A stretch of DNA of 64,000 nt from NCBI RefSeq assembly GCF_025677645.1, contig NZ_CP106879.1:3100001-3164000 (forward strand), written 5' to 3'. This DNA is from Curtobacterium poinsettiae. Its GTDB lineage: Bacteria; Actinomycetota; Actinomycetes; Actinomycetales; Microbacteriaceae. The position numbers were made by a program, and so were the translations under genes. Shown here piece by piece: positions 9,011 through 18,424 of the stretch. Under the pieces are notes generated by a model. It had not been told where the DNA came from and made no database searches. It saw only the letters and a list, made by a program, of their open reading frames with translations. Every line of letters begins with the position of its first letter. The first letter of the stretch is position 1.

Positions 9011-9084
9011 TAGCGAGGGCGGGACTTGAACCCGCGACCCCACGATTATGAGTCGTGTGCTCTAACCAACTGAGCTACCCCGCC
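9011..9084 (-). tRNA. tRNA-Met (CAT), elongator type
   Basis: A 74-nt cloverleaf with acceptor stem GGCGGGG/CCTCGCT, anticodon loop CTCATAA and T-loop TTCAAGT. The anticodon is CAT. The first acceptor pair is G-U, whereas an initiator tRNA normally has an unpaired C-A end, and the anticodon stem lacks three consecutive G-C pairs. Both features favour elongator Met over initiator. A tRNA-Ile2 needing TilS modification cannot be fully excluded. Confidence 0.93.
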
Positions 9085-9116
9085 AGAGATCCGGAGCGGC
9101 ACGCGCACCGGGTCGG

Positions 9117-9188
9117 AGCCCCGAGTCAGGATTGAACTGACGACCCCCTCCTTACCATGGAGGTGCTCTACCACTGAGCTATCGGGGC
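9117..9188 (-). tRNA. tRNA-Thr (GGT)
   Basis: A 72-nt cloverleaf with acceptor stem GCCCCGA/TCGGGGC, anticodon stem CCTCC/GGAGG, loop ATGGTAA with anticodon GGT, and T-loop TTCAATC. It lies 32 nt upstream of tRNA-Met on the same strand, so the two are probably co-transcribed. Confidence 0.96.
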
Positions 9189-9281
9189 GATGTGCCGCGA
9201 ACGGCACCACACGAGGATAGCAGACCTCCGACGCTGCTCCGGAACCGGACGAGACGCCCGGGCGTGCCGCGTCGTGGGCCG

Positions 9282-10451
9282 CTAGTTCGCGTTGGTCTTG
9301 AGCCACGCCAGCGGGTCCACCGGGACCCCGTCGACGTGCACCTCGAGGTGCAGGTGCGGACCCGTGGAGTTGCCCGTGCTGCCGACGAGACCGAGGATGT
9401 CGCCGACCTCGACGTGCTGACCGGTGACCACCTTGAAGGAGTTGTCCTCCATGTGGCCGTAGACGCTGACGAACTGCTTGCCGTCGACGTCGTGCTCGAC
9501 CCAGACGTCGTTGCCGAAGCCGCCGTCGTTCGCCTGCACCTTGATCACGGTGCCGGCGGCGATGACGCCGATCGGGGTGCCCTCGCCCGGGGCGAAGTCG
9601 ACGCCCATGTGGTTCGTCGAGCAGAACGAGCACCCGGCGACCTGGCGTCCACCGAAGCCCGAGGTGATCGGGACACCGGTCAGGAACGGCCACTGGATCG
9701 TGCCGGTCGGGTCGTTCGTGAAGCTGGAGGAGTCGACGTTCGCGTACTGGGTGGCGTCGGACACCGTGTACTGGTCACGGGCGGTCGATCCGTCGGCCGA
9801 GGCACCGACCTGCATGGACTGGGTGGCGCCGTCGACGGTGGCACGGGCCGCTGTCGAGCCGGAGGCCGGGACCCAGAGCGCCTGCGCCGGCAGTGAGGTC
9901 GAGACGACGAGGCCTGCGGCGAAGAGCAGTGCGCCGACCGCGGTCACACGGGAAGCAGCACGGCCGAAGGACGCGCCCTGCTTCGGCGACGGCGCTGCTG
10001 CGGGGGTCGTGGCAGCGGTGGACCGGATGTGACGGGTCGCGCGGTCGACCGGGGTCTTCGTGGCCGGACGGCTGCTGCGACGACGCGACGCGGGGACCTG
10101 CCCGGCGACCCGACGCGGCTGCGACACCGAGGGAGCGGGAGTCACCGGCTGGGCCTGCACGTCGGGCGAAGTGGGGGCCGGCGGCGTGGTGATGCGGGAG
10201 GCCGGGCGCGCGGGCGAGGCCGGTGCGAGGTCGATCGGCGACACGGGGGCCGCGGGGGTTCCCGGCGTTGCCGCCCCGATCACGTCGTCGAAGCTCGGAT
10301 CCGTCGAGCCCTGTCCCTCGCGCACCACGACCATGCCCTTCGCCGCTGCTCGTTCTGCCTCGATCCGAGCGCGTCGGGTCAGGTGGACGACCGGGGTGGC
10401 GGCGTCGACGGAACCGTCGGTGGGAGCGGACGACAGAGGAGTACGGAGCAT
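9282..10451 (-). CDS. M23-family (LytM-like) peptidoglycan endopeptidase, membrane anchored
   Basis: Probably cuts peptide cross-bridges of the cell wall during growth or division. The first roughly 170 residues are a Pro/Ala/Arg-rich cytoplasmic region. One transmembrane or signal-anchor segment follows (about 180-200, VGALLFAAGLVVSTSLPAQA). The M23 domain fills the last 130 residues, with zinc ligands in NHMGVDFAPG and GPHLHLEVH, so it looks catalytically competent. The ATG at 10451 starts the protein; a later Met lies at residue 41. The upstream 148 bp contain a TAGCGT -10-like box and a small GCTCG/CGAGC hairpin. Confidence 0.9.
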   Translation of the reverse strand: MLRTPLSSAPTDGSVDAATPVVHLTRRARIEAERAAAKGMVVVREGQGSTDPSFDDVIGAATPGTPAAPVSPIDLAPASPARPASRITTPPAPTSPDVQAQPVTPAPSVSQPRRVAGQVPASRRRSSRPATKTPVDRATRHIRSTAATTPAAAPSPKQGASFGRAASRVTAVGALLFAAGLVVSTSLPAQALWVPASGSTAARATVDGATQSMQVGASADGSTARDQYTVSDATQYANVDSSSFTNDPTGTIQWPFLTGVPITSGFGGRQVAGCSFCSTNHMGVDFAPGEGTPIGVIAAGTVIKVQANDGGFGNDVWVEHDVDGKQFVSVYGHMEDNSFKVVTGQHVEVGDILGLVGSTGNSTGPHLHLEVHVDGVPVDPLAWLKTNAN

Positions 10452-10599
10452 GCGTGCGGTGGCGATCCTGATCGGGGAAGGGCTCGCTGGATGGTAACGA
10501 GCAGATAACGGGACCTGAGCACGCTAGCAAACGTCGTTGCACGTCGCCAGTCGTGGTCGCGTCCACCCGGCACCCCCAGACCTGGGGCCCGGCGCGTCG

Positions 10600-11430
10600 T
10601 CAGGCCCGCACGGCTCCGAGCGCACCCGCCTCGAGCCCACGAACCAGGGCCTCGAGCTCGTCGACGACCGCCGGGCTCGCGAACAGGAAGGAGCGGGTCC
10701 CTCCGGCCTCCCAGATGCGGATCGCCGCGCCGGCCTCCTGCGCGACGAGGGCTCCACCGGCCATGTCCCACGGGTTGATCCCGCGCTCGTAGTACGCGTC
10801 CACGACGCCCGCCCCGACGGCGCAGCAGTCGAGCGACGCCGCTCCCCCACGGCGGATGTCCCGCACCTCGCCGATGAGTCCGGCGAGCACCGCGATCTGC
10901 TCCCGGCGACGGTCGGCCGTGTACCCGAACCCGGTGGCGACGAGCGTCTCGGCGAGCGACCCGGGCGTGGCGACGGACAACGGCTCCCCGTCACGCGTCG
11001 CTCCCTGGCCGACGGCCGCGCGGAAGACGGCGCCCGTCGCCGGCGCCACGACGACACCCGCGATCGGTTCCCAGGTCGTCGGGTCGGGTGCCCCGCGCAC
11101 CACACCGATGCTCACGCCGTACTCGGCGCTGCCGTACAGGTAGTTGACGGTGCCGTCGATCGGGTCCACGACCCAGGTGATGCCCGAGGCGCCGGAGGCC
11201 GAGCCGGACTCCTCGCCGTGGAAGGCGTCGTCGGGGCGAGCCTCGGCGATGCGGGCGCGGATGAGCGCCTCGACCTCGCGGTCGGCGGCCGTGACCACGT
11301 CGACGATGCTCGACTTCCGGTCCGCGACCTCGACCCCCTCGGCGCGGCGCCGTGCAGCCAGCGCCGCTGCGTCACGGGCGATCGACTCGGCGAGGTCGGC
11401 GAACTGGGACGGTGTGGGATCGGATGCCAT
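10600..11430 (-). CDS. Inositol monophosphatase family protein
   Basis: A Mg2+-dependent phosphatase of the IMPase/FIG superfamily, 276 residues. The metal ligands lie in GEES (72-75) and DPIDGT (89-94, within WVVDPIDGTVNYLYG); the second signature WDMAGGALVAQEAGA is near residue 213. In actinobacteria such proteins dephosphorylate inositol phosphates, histidinol phosphate or sugar phosphates, and the sequence alone does not decide. The ATG at 11430 follows GGGAGGATGGGTGC. It is upstream of the M23 peptidase on the same strand but separated by 148 bp, so probably its own unit. Confidence 0.9.
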   Translation of the reverse strand: MASDPTPSQFADLAESIARDAAALAARRRAEGVEVADRKSSIVDVVTAADREVEALIRARIAEARPDDAFHGEESGSASGASGITWVVDPIDGTVNYLYGSAEYGVSIGVVRGAPDPTTWEPIAGVVVAPATGAVFRAAVGQGATRDGEPLSVATPGSLAETLVATGFGYTADRRREQIAVLAGLIGEVRDIRRGGAASLDCCAVGAGVVDAYYERGINPWDMAGGALVAQEAGAAIRIWEAGGTRSFLFASPAVVDELEALVRGLEAGALGAVRA

Positions 11431-11453
11431 GCACCCATCCTCCCGGAAACACC

Positions 11454-11484
11454 ATCGGCCCCGTCCGCAGTGGACGGGGCCGAT
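11454..11484. terminator. Terminator hairpin of tRNA-Tyr
   Basis: ATCGGCCCCGTCC and GGACGGGGCCGAT form a perfect 13-bp stem around a 5-nt loop. It lies immediately downstream of tRNA-Tyr on the minus strand and upstream of the inositol-phosphatase gene. Confidence 0.8.
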
Positions 11485-11488
11485 CAGA

Positions 11489-11573
11489 TGGTGGCAAGTG
11501 AGGGATTCGAACCCCCGAAGGCTACGCCGGCTGATTTACAGTCAGATCCCTTTGGCCGCTTGGGTAACTTGCC
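11489..11573 (-). tRNA. tRNA-Tyr (GTA) with encoded CCA
   Basis: A class II tRNA with a long variable arm, acceptor stem GGCAAGT/ACTTGCC, anticodon loop CTGTAAA with GTA, and T-loop TTCGAAT. The 3' CCA is encoded at 11491-11489, unlike the Trp, Met and Thr tRNAs in this window. Confidence 0.97.
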
Positions 11574-11796
11574 ATGCGCACCCAGCCGGTGTGATCACCA
11601 ACCGAAGGCGCGCACAAAAGCATAGCGGATGGCTGACGGTGGTCGTGACCATCGGCCCTGGACGCGACCACGCGCCCACCAGGGCCCGCGCTCGGGGGCC
11701 GAACCGGGCCTCCCTCCCCGTCGGCACGGCCCGGACGCCGCTGGCGCGTCGCCCGGGAACCGGCGACGGGGGCCCACCGCCGTTAGGCTGTTCTGC

Positions 11797-12285
11797 ATGG
11801 CAGACAGTTCCTTCGACGTGGTGAGCAAGGTCGACAAGATGGAGGCGGAGAACGCCCTCAACCAAGCGGCCAAGGAGATCGAGCAGCGGTACGACTTCAA
11901 GGGTGCCGACGCCTCGGTCGCGTTCAGCGGCGAGGACGTCCTCATCAAGGCGAACTCGGAAGAGCGGGCCAAGGCGGTCCTCGACGTGCTGCAGAGCAAG
12001 GTGATCAAGCGGAACATCAGTCTGAAGAGCCTCGACGCCGGTGACCCGTACCCCTCGGGCAAGGAGTACCGCATCGAGGTGAAGTTCAAGAACGGCATCG
12101 AGCAGGACGTGGCGAAGAAGATCGGGGCCTTCCTGCGCGCCAACGCCCCGAAGTCGGTGAAGAGCCAGATCCAGGGCGACGAGCTCCGCGTCTCGTCGAA
12201 GAGCCGTGACGACCTGCAGAACACGATCCAGCTCCTCAAGGGTGAAGAGTTCGACGTCCCGCTGCAGTTCATCAACTTCCGCTGA
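11797..12285 (+). CDS. YajQ-family cyclic-di-GMP-binding/nucleotide-binding protein
   Basis: A 162-residue member of the DUF520/YajQ family, two ferredoxin-like domains that bind nucleotides; some members are c-di-GMP effectors. Family motifs include SFDVVSKVDKMEAENALNQ at the N-terminus, RYDFKG near residue 31 and FRKEYRI-like GKEYRIEVKFKNGI mid-protein. The ATG at 11797 has TAGGCT ending 7 nt upstream and no Shine-Dalgarno, so transcription is probably leaderless. A cardiolipin synthase gene begins 39 nt downstream on the same strand and may be co-transcribed. The role in this organism is unknown. Confidence 0.93.
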   Translation: MADSSFDVVSKVDKMEAENALNQAAKEIEQRYDFKGADASVAFSGEDVLIKANSEERAKAVLDVLQSKVIKRNISLKSLDAGDPYPSGKEYRIEVKFKNGIEQDVAKKIGAFLRANAPKSVKSQIQGDELRVSSKSRDDLQNTIQLLKGEEFDVPLQFINFR

Positions 12286-12324
12286 CCCGCGGCGCCTGCG
12301 ACCGACACCCGACACCGGCACCCC

Positions 12325-13785
12325 GTGGAGCACTGGCTCAGCGTCGTCATCACCGTCCTGCTCGTCCTGCTGGACCTGGCGATCCGCGTCTTCTCGATCA
12401 TCTACGTCCCGATCAACCGGAAGCCGCAGACCGCGACGGCGTGGCTGCTCGCGATCTTCCTCATCCCCTACATCGGCTTCATCGTCTTCCTGGTCATCGG
12501 GTCGACGAAGCTCCCCCGCGCCCGTCGCGAGAAGCAGACCGAGATCAACGCGTACATCCTCGAGCAGACGGAGGGCATCGAGCGGGTCCGCCGTGACCAC
12601 CCGTGGCCCGCGTGGCTCGAGAGCGTCACGCGGCTGAACCGCGAGCTCGGCGCGATGCCGTTGGTCGGCGGCAACTCCGCGGAGCTCTACCCCGACTCCG
12701 AGGAGTCCATCGCCGAGATGACCCGCGCGATCGACCAGTCCCGACGGTTCGTGCACGTCGAGTTCTACATCGCGACGCTCGACGACACCACACGCCCGTT
12801 CTTCGAGGCGCTCGAGCGGGCGCAGGCCCGAGGGGTCACGGTGCGGTTCCTGCTCGACCACTGGGCCAGCCGTGGTTACCCGGGCTACAAGGACACGTTG
12901 GCGTTCATGGACCAGGCGGGCATCGAGTGGCACCTGATGCTGCCGCTCCTGCCGCTCCAGGGGAAGTTCCAGCGCCCCGACCTCCGCAACCACCGGAAGA
13001 TCATGGTGATCGACGGCTCGGTCGCGTTCACCGGCTCGCAGAACCTGATCGACGCGTCGTACGACATCAAGTCCCACGTCGAGAAGGGCATGGTCTACAA
13101 GGACCTGTTCGCCCGGTTCGAGGGGCCGGTCGTCGCGGGGCTCAACGCCCTGTTCGTCACCGACTGGTACAGCGAGACCGACGAACTGCTGCTGCGCGAG
13201 AGCGATCCCGTCCAGCGGGCCGACCGCGGCGACGCGCTCGACTGCCAGGTGGTGCCGTCCGGGCCCGGGTTCGACGGCGAGAACAACCTGCGCTTGTTCA
13301 ACGCGCTGCTCTACTCGGCGCAGCAGAAGGTCTCGATCACGTCGCCGTACTTCGTGCCGGACGACTCGATGCTCTACGCCATCACCACGACGGCGCAGCG
13401 CGGGGTCGACGTCGAGCTGTTCGTCGGCGAGATGGGCGACCACGCGATGACGTGGCACGCACAGCGCTCCTACTACGAGGAGCTCCTGCGTGCCGGCGTG
13501 CGGATCTGGCTGTACCGGGCGCCGACGATCCTGCACGCCAAGCACTTCACGATCGACGACGAGGTGTCGGTGATCGGCTCGAGCAACATGGACATGCGGT
13601 CGTTCAGCCTGAACCTCGAGGTGTCCGTGATGGTGCGCGGGCACCGCTTCGTCGACGCCCTGCGCGAGGTGCAGGACGCCTACAAGGAGCACAGCTTCGA
13701 ACTCACGCTCGACGAGTGGATCGACCGTCCGCGCCGGTCCAAGGTGCTCGACAACGCCGCGCGGCTCACGGCGGCGCTGCAGTAG
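12325..13785 (+). CDS. cls: Cardiolipin synthase, phospholipase D type
   Basis: Condenses two phosphatidylglycerols to cardiolipin plus glycerol at the membrane. The 486-residue protein has two N-terminal transmembrane helices (about residues 5-25 and 35-58), then two PLD catalytic motifs, HxKxxxxD, starting at His223 (HRKIMVIDG) and His404 (HAKHFTIDD). Both are intact. The start is GTG at 12325, the first plausible in-frame start after yajQ. Many Actinobacteria use a CDP-alcohol-type synthase, so a bacterial two-HKD Cls is noteworthy but not rare in Microbacteriaceae. Confidence 0.93.
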   Translation: MEHWLSVVITVLLVLLDLAIRVFSIIYVPINRKPQTATAWLLAIFLIPYIGFIVFLVIGSTKLPRARREKQTEINAYILEQTEGIERVRRDHPWPAWLESVTRLNRELGAMPLVGGNSAELYPDSEESIAEMTRAIDQSRRFVHVEFYIATLDDTTRPFFEALERAQARGVTVRFLLDHWASRGYPGYKDTLAFMDQAGIEWHLMLPLLPLQGKFQRPDLRNHRKIMVIDGSVAFTGSQNLIDASYDIKSHVEKGMVYKDLFARFEGPVVAGLNALFVTDWYSETDELLLRESDPVQRADRGDALDCQVVPSGPGFDGENNLRLFNALLYSAQQKVSITSPYFVPDDSMLYAITTTAQRGVDVELFVGEMGDHAMTWHAQRSYYEELLRAGVRIWLYRAPTILHAKHFTIDDEVSVIGSSNMDMRSFSLNLEVSVMVRGHRFVDALREVQDAYKEHSFELTLDEWIDRPRRSKVLDNAARLTAALQ

Positions 13786-13945
13786 CCGTCTGGAGGCCCG
13801 GTGCGGGTCCGCCCCGCACGGTGCGCTGTCCGCCACCCGGTGCGACGTTGACCGCACGGTGCGTCGCCACGACGGGGCACGCAGCGGGCAAGCCCGCCCC
13901 GGACGGACAACCCTGCACCGTGCGGCTCCAGCACCGGCAGGACGC

Positions 13946-15061
13946 TCAGCGCATCGGGACGAGGGATGCCAGGGCCCCGACCATCCGCTCGAGCGGGCCG
14001 CGGCCGAGGAACCGCCGCCACAGCATCGCGAAGACCACCGAGCCGAAGGCGAACCAGCCCCAGGCCTCGGCCGACTCGGGGTAGGTCGGCAGCATCGCGA
14101 TGACCACGAGGTGCCCCGAGTACACCGTCAGCGGCATCGAGCCGACGGCGGCCAAGGGGAATGCGATCCGCTCGGCGACAGGCCCGCGGCCGTCGAACAC
14201 GAGCAGGCAGAGGGCGATCACCGCGACCGCGACCCCGGCTGTGCCCACCACGTCGACGACCGACGACGAGTGGTCACGCGGGGACAGGAACAGCTGTGCG
14301 AGGGCCTGGCCGGGGCTCGAGGCCTCGCCCGCGTACGGGACCCCGGGAAATGCCAGGGCCGCGTCGTCCGGCAGCGGGGCGAGGACCGACCCGGCGACGT
14401 ACGCGGTGGCAGCGACCAGTGCGCCGGACACGAGGATCAGGACATGCCGGCCACGGTCCTCCAGCCCGACCCGGGCGACCGCGAGCCCCACCAGGACGTA
14501 CGCCAGGAAGGTGACCACGGGGTAGACCAGGCCGAGCTGCACGCCGACCATGCCGGCGTCGGCGTAGGCCGGCGCGATCGTCAGCGCGGCGAGCGGCGAC
14601 AGCACCGCGCAGAGCACGGCGATGCCGAGCAGCGCCCCCGGTCGGACGCGGAGCACCGGGACCACCAGCAGGAACAGCACCCCGTAGGTCGGCAGGATCA
14701 CGTACACAGGGGTGTCGAGCGCCATCAGGGCGAACCCGATGACGACGACCACCGCGGCACGGATCGCGAGCCGGGCTCGGATGCGGCCGATGGTGGGCGG
14801 GCCGGGCGGCTCGGTCCGTCCGCTGGTCAGGCCGATCGAGACGCCGGCCAGGACCGCGAACAGCGTGGACGGGCGCCCGTGGGCGACGGCGGTCCAGGTG
14901 GCGGGGTCGGACCAGTCGAGCTGCTCCGCGATGCCGCCGATGTGGGCGGCCATCATGCCGAGCAGCGCGACCGCACGGGCCACGTCGACGCCCTGCAGCC
15001 GCATCCCCGACGCGGACGCGCCCCGCACCGCTGTGGGCGGGACGGGGCGCGTGTTGGTCAT
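13946..15061 (-). CDS. DUF418/heparan acetyltransferase-like multi-pass membrane protein
   Basis: A 371-residue protein with about ten hydrophobic helices. The N-terminal GVDVARAVALLGMMAAHIG segment is the hallmark of the DUF418/HGSNAT-like acyltransferase superfamily, whose members move acyl groups across the membrane onto sugars or other acceptors. The C-terminal part (PLTVYSGHLVVIAM) resembles DUF418. Actual substrate is unknown. It starts with ATG at 15061, eight bases after the fprA stop, so it is probably the last gene of the menG-polyprenyl synthase-fprA strand run. The 160 bp beyond it contain only short GC-rich inverted repeats. Confidence 0.8.
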   Translation of the reverse strand: MTNTRPVPPTAVRGASASGMRLQGVDVARAVALLGMMAAHIGGIAEQLDWSDPATWTAVAHGRPSTLFAVLAGVSIGLTSGRTEPPGPPTIGRIRARLAIRAAVVVVIGFALMALDTPVYVILPTYGVLFLLVVPVLRVRPGALLGIAVLCAVLSPLAALTIAPAYADAGMVGVQLGLVYPVVTFLAYVLVGLAVARVGLEDRGRHVLILVSGALVAATAYVAGSVLAPLPDDAALAFPGVPYAGEASSPGQALAQLFLSPRDHSSSVVDVVGTAGVAVAVIALCLLVFDGRGPVAERIAFPLAAVGSMPLTVYSGHLVVIAMLPTYPESAEAWGWFAFGSVVFAMLWRRFLGRGPLERMVGALASLVPMR

Positions 15062-15068
15062 GGCGTCG

Positions 15069-16442
15069 TCAGCTCGTCGGGGTGTCGACGCGTCCGAGCG
15101 AGACGTCGATCATCTCGTCGCGCGGCACCACCTTGATGCGTTCGCGCCCGTCGACCGCACCGAGCGCCTGCTCGTGGGTGTCGAGGTGGTGCCAGCCCTC
15201 GAGGTCGGTGTACTCGACACCGCGCTCCCGGAGCAGGGCCGGGATCGCCTCGTCGGACGGGTCCTCCGGGGTCCACCAGCTCGCCTGGTCGTTGACGATG
15301 TGCTGCACGGTCTCCATGGCGTCGGACTTCGTGTGCCCGATGAGCCCGACCGGACCGCGCTTGATCCACCCGGTGGCGTACACCCCGGGGATCTGCTGGT
15401 TGTCGTCGTCGAGGACCTGGCCCTCGTGGTTCGGGATGACACCGTGCCGCTCGTCGAACGGCACACCGGGCAGCGGGGAGCCGAAGTACCCGACCGCGCG
15501 GTACGCGGCCTGGATCGGGACCTCGCGGATCTCGCCGGTGCCCTCCACGCCGCCCTCGCCGTTCGGGCGGGTGCGCTCGTAGCGGATGGCGGTGAGCTTG
15601 CCCTGCTCGTCGCCGACGAACTCGATCGGCTTCGCGTAGAAGTGCAGGTGGAGCCGACGGCTGGCCTGGCCGACCTCGCGCGTGCGCCACTGCTCGAGGA
15701 CGCGGTTGATCACCATCACCTGCTTGTTCGTCGCGATCGCGGTCCTCGAGGCCTCGTCGTGGTCGAAGTCCTCGTCGTACACCACCATGTCGACGTCTCG
15801 GACCTCGCCGAGCTCGCGGAGCTCGAGCGGCGTGAACTTCACCTGCGCCGGACCGCGGCGGCCGAAGACGTGCACGTCCGTGACGGGCGATGCCTTGAGG
15901 CCCTCGTAGACGTTCGCGGGGATCTCGGTCGGCAGCAGGTCGTCGGCGTGCTTCGCCAGGATGCGCGAGACGTCGAGGGCGACGTTGCCGACACCGATGA
16001 CCGCGACGCTCTCGGCGTTCAGCGGCCAGGTGCGGGGGACGTCGGGGTGGCCGTCGAACCAGCTCACGAACTCGGCGGCGCCGTACGAGCCGTCGAGGTC
16101 GACACCGGGGATGTCGAGGTCGGCGTCCTTGATCGCACCGGTCGAGAACACGACCGCGTTGTAGTGCTTCTTGAGGTCCTCGAGGGTGATGTCCTCGCCG
16201 TAGCGGACGTTGCCGAACAGCCGGACGACACCGCGGTCGAGGACGTCACGCAGGGCGTTGATGATGCCCTTGATGCGCGGGTGGTCGGGGGCGACGCCGT
16301 ACCGGACCAGACCGTAGGGCGCGGGGAGCTGCTCGAACAGGTCGATCGACACGTCGTAGCCGTGCGCCTCGCGCAGCAGGATGTCCGCGGCGTAGATGCC
16401 GGCCGGGCCGGCGCCGACGATGGCGAGTCGGAGGGTGGGCAC
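15069..16442 (-). CDS. fprA: FAD-dependent ferredoxin/adrenodoxin-type NADP+ reductase
   Basis: Transfers electrons between NADPH and ferredoxin, in the adrenodoxin-reductase-like class typified by mycobacterial FprA. The 457-residue protein opens with the FAD Rossmann motif AIVGAGPAGIYAA and the family block PAPYGLVRYGVAPDHPRIK. The NADP site GVGNVALDVSR is near residue 150 and the C-terminal block ATGWIKRGPVGLIGHTK is near 330. Start is GTG at 16442, preceded by TGGAGACGATCA. It lies 82 bp downstream of the polyprenyl synthase. Electron partners are not in this window. Confidence 0.92.
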   Translation of the reverse strand: MPTLRLAIVGAGPAGIYAADILLREAHGYDVSIDLFEQLPAPYGLVRYGVAPDHPRIKGIINALRDVLDRGVVRLFGNVRYGEDITLEDLKKHYNAVVFSTGAIKDADLDIPGVDLDGSYGAAEFVSWFDGHPDVPRTWPLNAESVAVIGVGNVALDVSRILAKHADDLLPTEIPANVYEGLKASPVTDVHVFGRRGPAQVKFTPLELRELGEVRDVDMVVYDEDFDHDEASRTAIATNKQVMVINRVLEQWRTREVGQASRRLHLHFYAKPIEFVGDEQGKLTAIRYERTRPNGEGGVEGTGEIREVPIQAAYRAVGYFGSPLPGVPFDERHGVIPNHEGQVLDDDNQQIPGVYATGWIKRGPVGLIGHTKSDAMETVQHIVNDQASWWTPEDPSDEAIPALLRERGVEYTDLEGWHHLDTHEQALGAVDGRERIKVVPRDEMIDVSLGRVDTPTS

Positions 16443-16524
16443 TGATCGTCTCCAGTTCGTTCGGGTGGGGGTTCCCGGGGGCCTCCCGGCCGGGCCGCAG
16501 CGCGTGCGCCGTCGGGAGGGGTGT

Positions 16525-17601
16525 TCAGCGGCTTCGGTCGACGACGGAGTCCGCGAAGCGGGTGAGCGCCCGTTTCACGGTGCCGTCCGGGAGCGGGGCG
16601 AGGGCGGCGACGGCTTCGCGGGCCCAGGCGACGGCGACGGCACGGGTCGCCGCGGTGGCCTCGTGCTCGCGGAGCGCGGCGACGGCCGACTGGTACGGCG
16701 CGGAGTCGACCACGTCGTCGGGCGCACCGTTGACGTCGCGCTCGATGCGCTCGACCAGGTGCTGGGCGGACGGGTCGGTCGCGGCCATCCGGCGCAGCTG
16801 CAGGACCGGCAGGGTGTCCACACCGGCGCGCAGGTCGTTGCCCGCGATCTTGCCGGTCTTGTCCGTCGCGGGGGCGAGGTCGATGACGTCGTCCACGAGC
16901 TGGAACGCCACGCCGACCTTCTCGCCGAACGTACCGACGGCGTCGAGGTAGGCGCGGTCGGCACCGGAGAACATCACGCCGGCGCGTGCCGCGGTGGCGA
17001 TGAGCGAACCGGTCTTGTCGCTGAGCACCTGGATGTAGTGCTCGAGCGGGTCGTCGTCCGGCTGCGGCCCCGTGGTCTCGTGCAGCTGCCCCATGCAGAG
17101 CCGCTGGAAGGTCTCGGCCTGCATCCGGATGCCCTCGGTGCCGAGGTCGGCCGTGATCAGGCTGGCGCGGGCGAAGAGCAGGTCGCCGGTCAGGATCGCC
17201 ACGTTGTTGCCGTAGGTGATCTGCGCGGCGGGGACCCCGCGGCGGACGGGGGCCTCGTCCATGACGTCGTCGTGGTAGAGCGACGCCAGGTGCGTGGTCT
17301 CGATGCTGACCGCGGCCTTGATCACGGCGTCGGTCACCCCGTCACCGAGCTGGGCGATGAGGAGCGTCAGGGTCGGACGGATGCGCTTGCCGCCGGCCGA
17401 CAGCAGGTACCGGCTGGTGGTGTCGGCGAGGGTGTCGGTGGAGCGCATGGCCTCCTCGAGCCCCTGCTCGACGAGTTCGAGCCCGTCGTCGACCGCGGAG
17501 ATGAAGCGTCGGTCGGCGGGCGTGGCGAACAACCGCTCGCCGATGCCCAGCGATGCGCGCAGGCTCGGCGCGCGACGTGCGACCGGGACGCTCGGATTCA
17601 A
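16525..17601 (-). CDS. Long-chain polyprenyl diphosphate synthase (menaquinone side chain)
   Basis: An E-type isoprenyl diphosphate synthase of 358 residues, probably making the polyprenyl tail that MenA attaches to DHNA. The first Asp-rich motif DDVMD is at 111-115 within SLYHDDVMDEAPVRRG, GGKRIRP lies at 70-76, and the second motif LVDDVID is near 236. It resembles mycobacterial GrcC1. TTG at 17601 was chosen: GGAG lies 7 nt upstream and the longer reading frame overlaps menG. It follows menG by 31 bp on the same strand, matching the ubiE-grcC order in Mycobacterium. Confidence 0.9.
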   Translation of the reverse strand: MNPSVPVARRAPSLRASLGIGERLFATPADRRFISAVDDGLELVEQGLEEAMRSTDTLADTTSRYLLSAGGKRIRPTLTLLIAQLGDGVTDAVIKAAVSIETTHLASLYHDDVMDEAPVRRGVPAAQITYGNNVAILTGDLLFARASLITADLGTEGIRMQAETFQRLCMGQLHETTGPQPDDDPLEHYIQVLSDKTGSLIATAARAGVMFSGADRAYLDAVGTFGEKVGVAFQLVDDVIDLAPATDKTGKIAGNDLRAGVDTLPVLQLRRMAATDPSAQHLVERIERDVNGAPDDVVDSAPYQSAVAALREHEATAATRAVAVAWAREAVAALAPLPDGTVKRALTRFADSVVDRSR

Positions 17602-17632
17602 GTGCTGCTCCGTCTTCGGGGGTGGTGACCGG

Positions 17633-18424
17633 TCAGTCGGCGGCCGGGTCGACGCGCGGCTGCTCGCCGGTGTTCTGGTGGTCACGGCGAGCCTTCGCAC
17701 GCCGTGCCGCGGACTCGCGCACCGTGTCGGCGACGGGCTTGCGGCCACGGTGCAGTGCGACGATACCGGCCGTCAGGTTGCGGTAGGCGACCACCGAGAA
17801 CCCGACACCGCGGAGCCACTGGGTGAGCACCTGCTGGTCGGGCCACGCGTCGATCGACTCGGCGAGGTAGCGGTAGGCGGCCGGGTTGCTGCTCGAGAGC
17901 CGCGCGATGCCCGGGAGCACGCGCTTCAGGTAGGTGCCGTAGCCGAAGCGCAGCAGGGCGCGGGGCGGCGTCGAGAACTCACAGATGACGACGCGGCCGC
18001 CGGGCTTGAGGACGCGCAGCATCTCGGCGAGCGCCTGCTTCGGGTCGTTCACGTTGCGCAGCCCGAACGAGATCGTGACGGCGTCGAACGTGTCGTCGTC
18101 GAAGGGCAGCTGCTCGGCGTCGCCCTCGACGAAGGTGATCTCGGGGTGGCGTTCACGGCCGACGGCGATCATGCCGGCGGACAGGTCGAGCGCGGTGACC
18201 TCGGCGCCCTTCTTGGCGAAGGCCGCCGCGCTGGTCCCGGTGCCCGCGGCGATGTCGAGGACCTTCTCGCCGGGCTGCGGGTCGACCGCGCGGACGGTGG
18301 CGACACGCCACAGCGGAGCGTTGCCCGCCGACAGGATGTCGTTCGTGAGGTCGTACTTGGCCGCGACGTCGTCGAACATCGCCGCCACCTCGTCCGGGCG
18401 CTTGTTCAGGTCCGCTCTGCTCAC
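17633..18424 (-). CDS. menG: Demethylmenaquinone methyltransferase
   Basis: SAM-dependent C-methylation of demethylmenaquinone, the last step of menaquinone synthesis. The 263-residue protein has the UbiE/MenG signatures [11 protein letters not shown] near the N-terminus, SAM motif [12 protein letters not shown] near residue 56, and [16 protein letters not shown] with RVLKPGG mid-protein. The C-terminal 30 residues are basic and variable. GTG at 18424 is the start; TAGGAT ends 7 nt upstream with no Shine-Dalgarno, indicating a leaderless mRNA. It is divergent from menF across an 86-bp gap. Confidence 0.95.
   Translation of the reverse strand: MSRADLNKRPDEVAAMFDDVAAKYDLTNDILSAGNAPLWRVATVRAVDPQPGEKVLDIAAGTGTSAAAFAKKGAEVTALDLSAGMIAVGRERHPEITFVEGDAEQLPFDDDTFDAVTISFGLRNVNDPKQALAEMLRVLKPGGRVVICEFSTPPRALLRFGYGTYLKRVLPGIARLSSSNPAAYRYLAESIDAWPDQQVLTQWLRGVGFSVVAYRNLTAGIVALHRGRKPVADTVRESAARRAKARRDHQNTGEQPRVDPAAD

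Noticed and set aside
9011..9084. Initiator tRNA-fMet
   Set aside because: The first acceptor position is a G-U pair rather than a mismatch, and the anticodon stem lacks three consecutive G-C pairs.
10452..10599. Possible c-di-AMP (ydaO) riboswitch before the M23 peptidase
   Set aside because: Such riboswitches often precede cell-wall hydrolases in actinobacteria, but the leader is only about 70 nt from the -10-like box and the conserved ydaO segments are absent.
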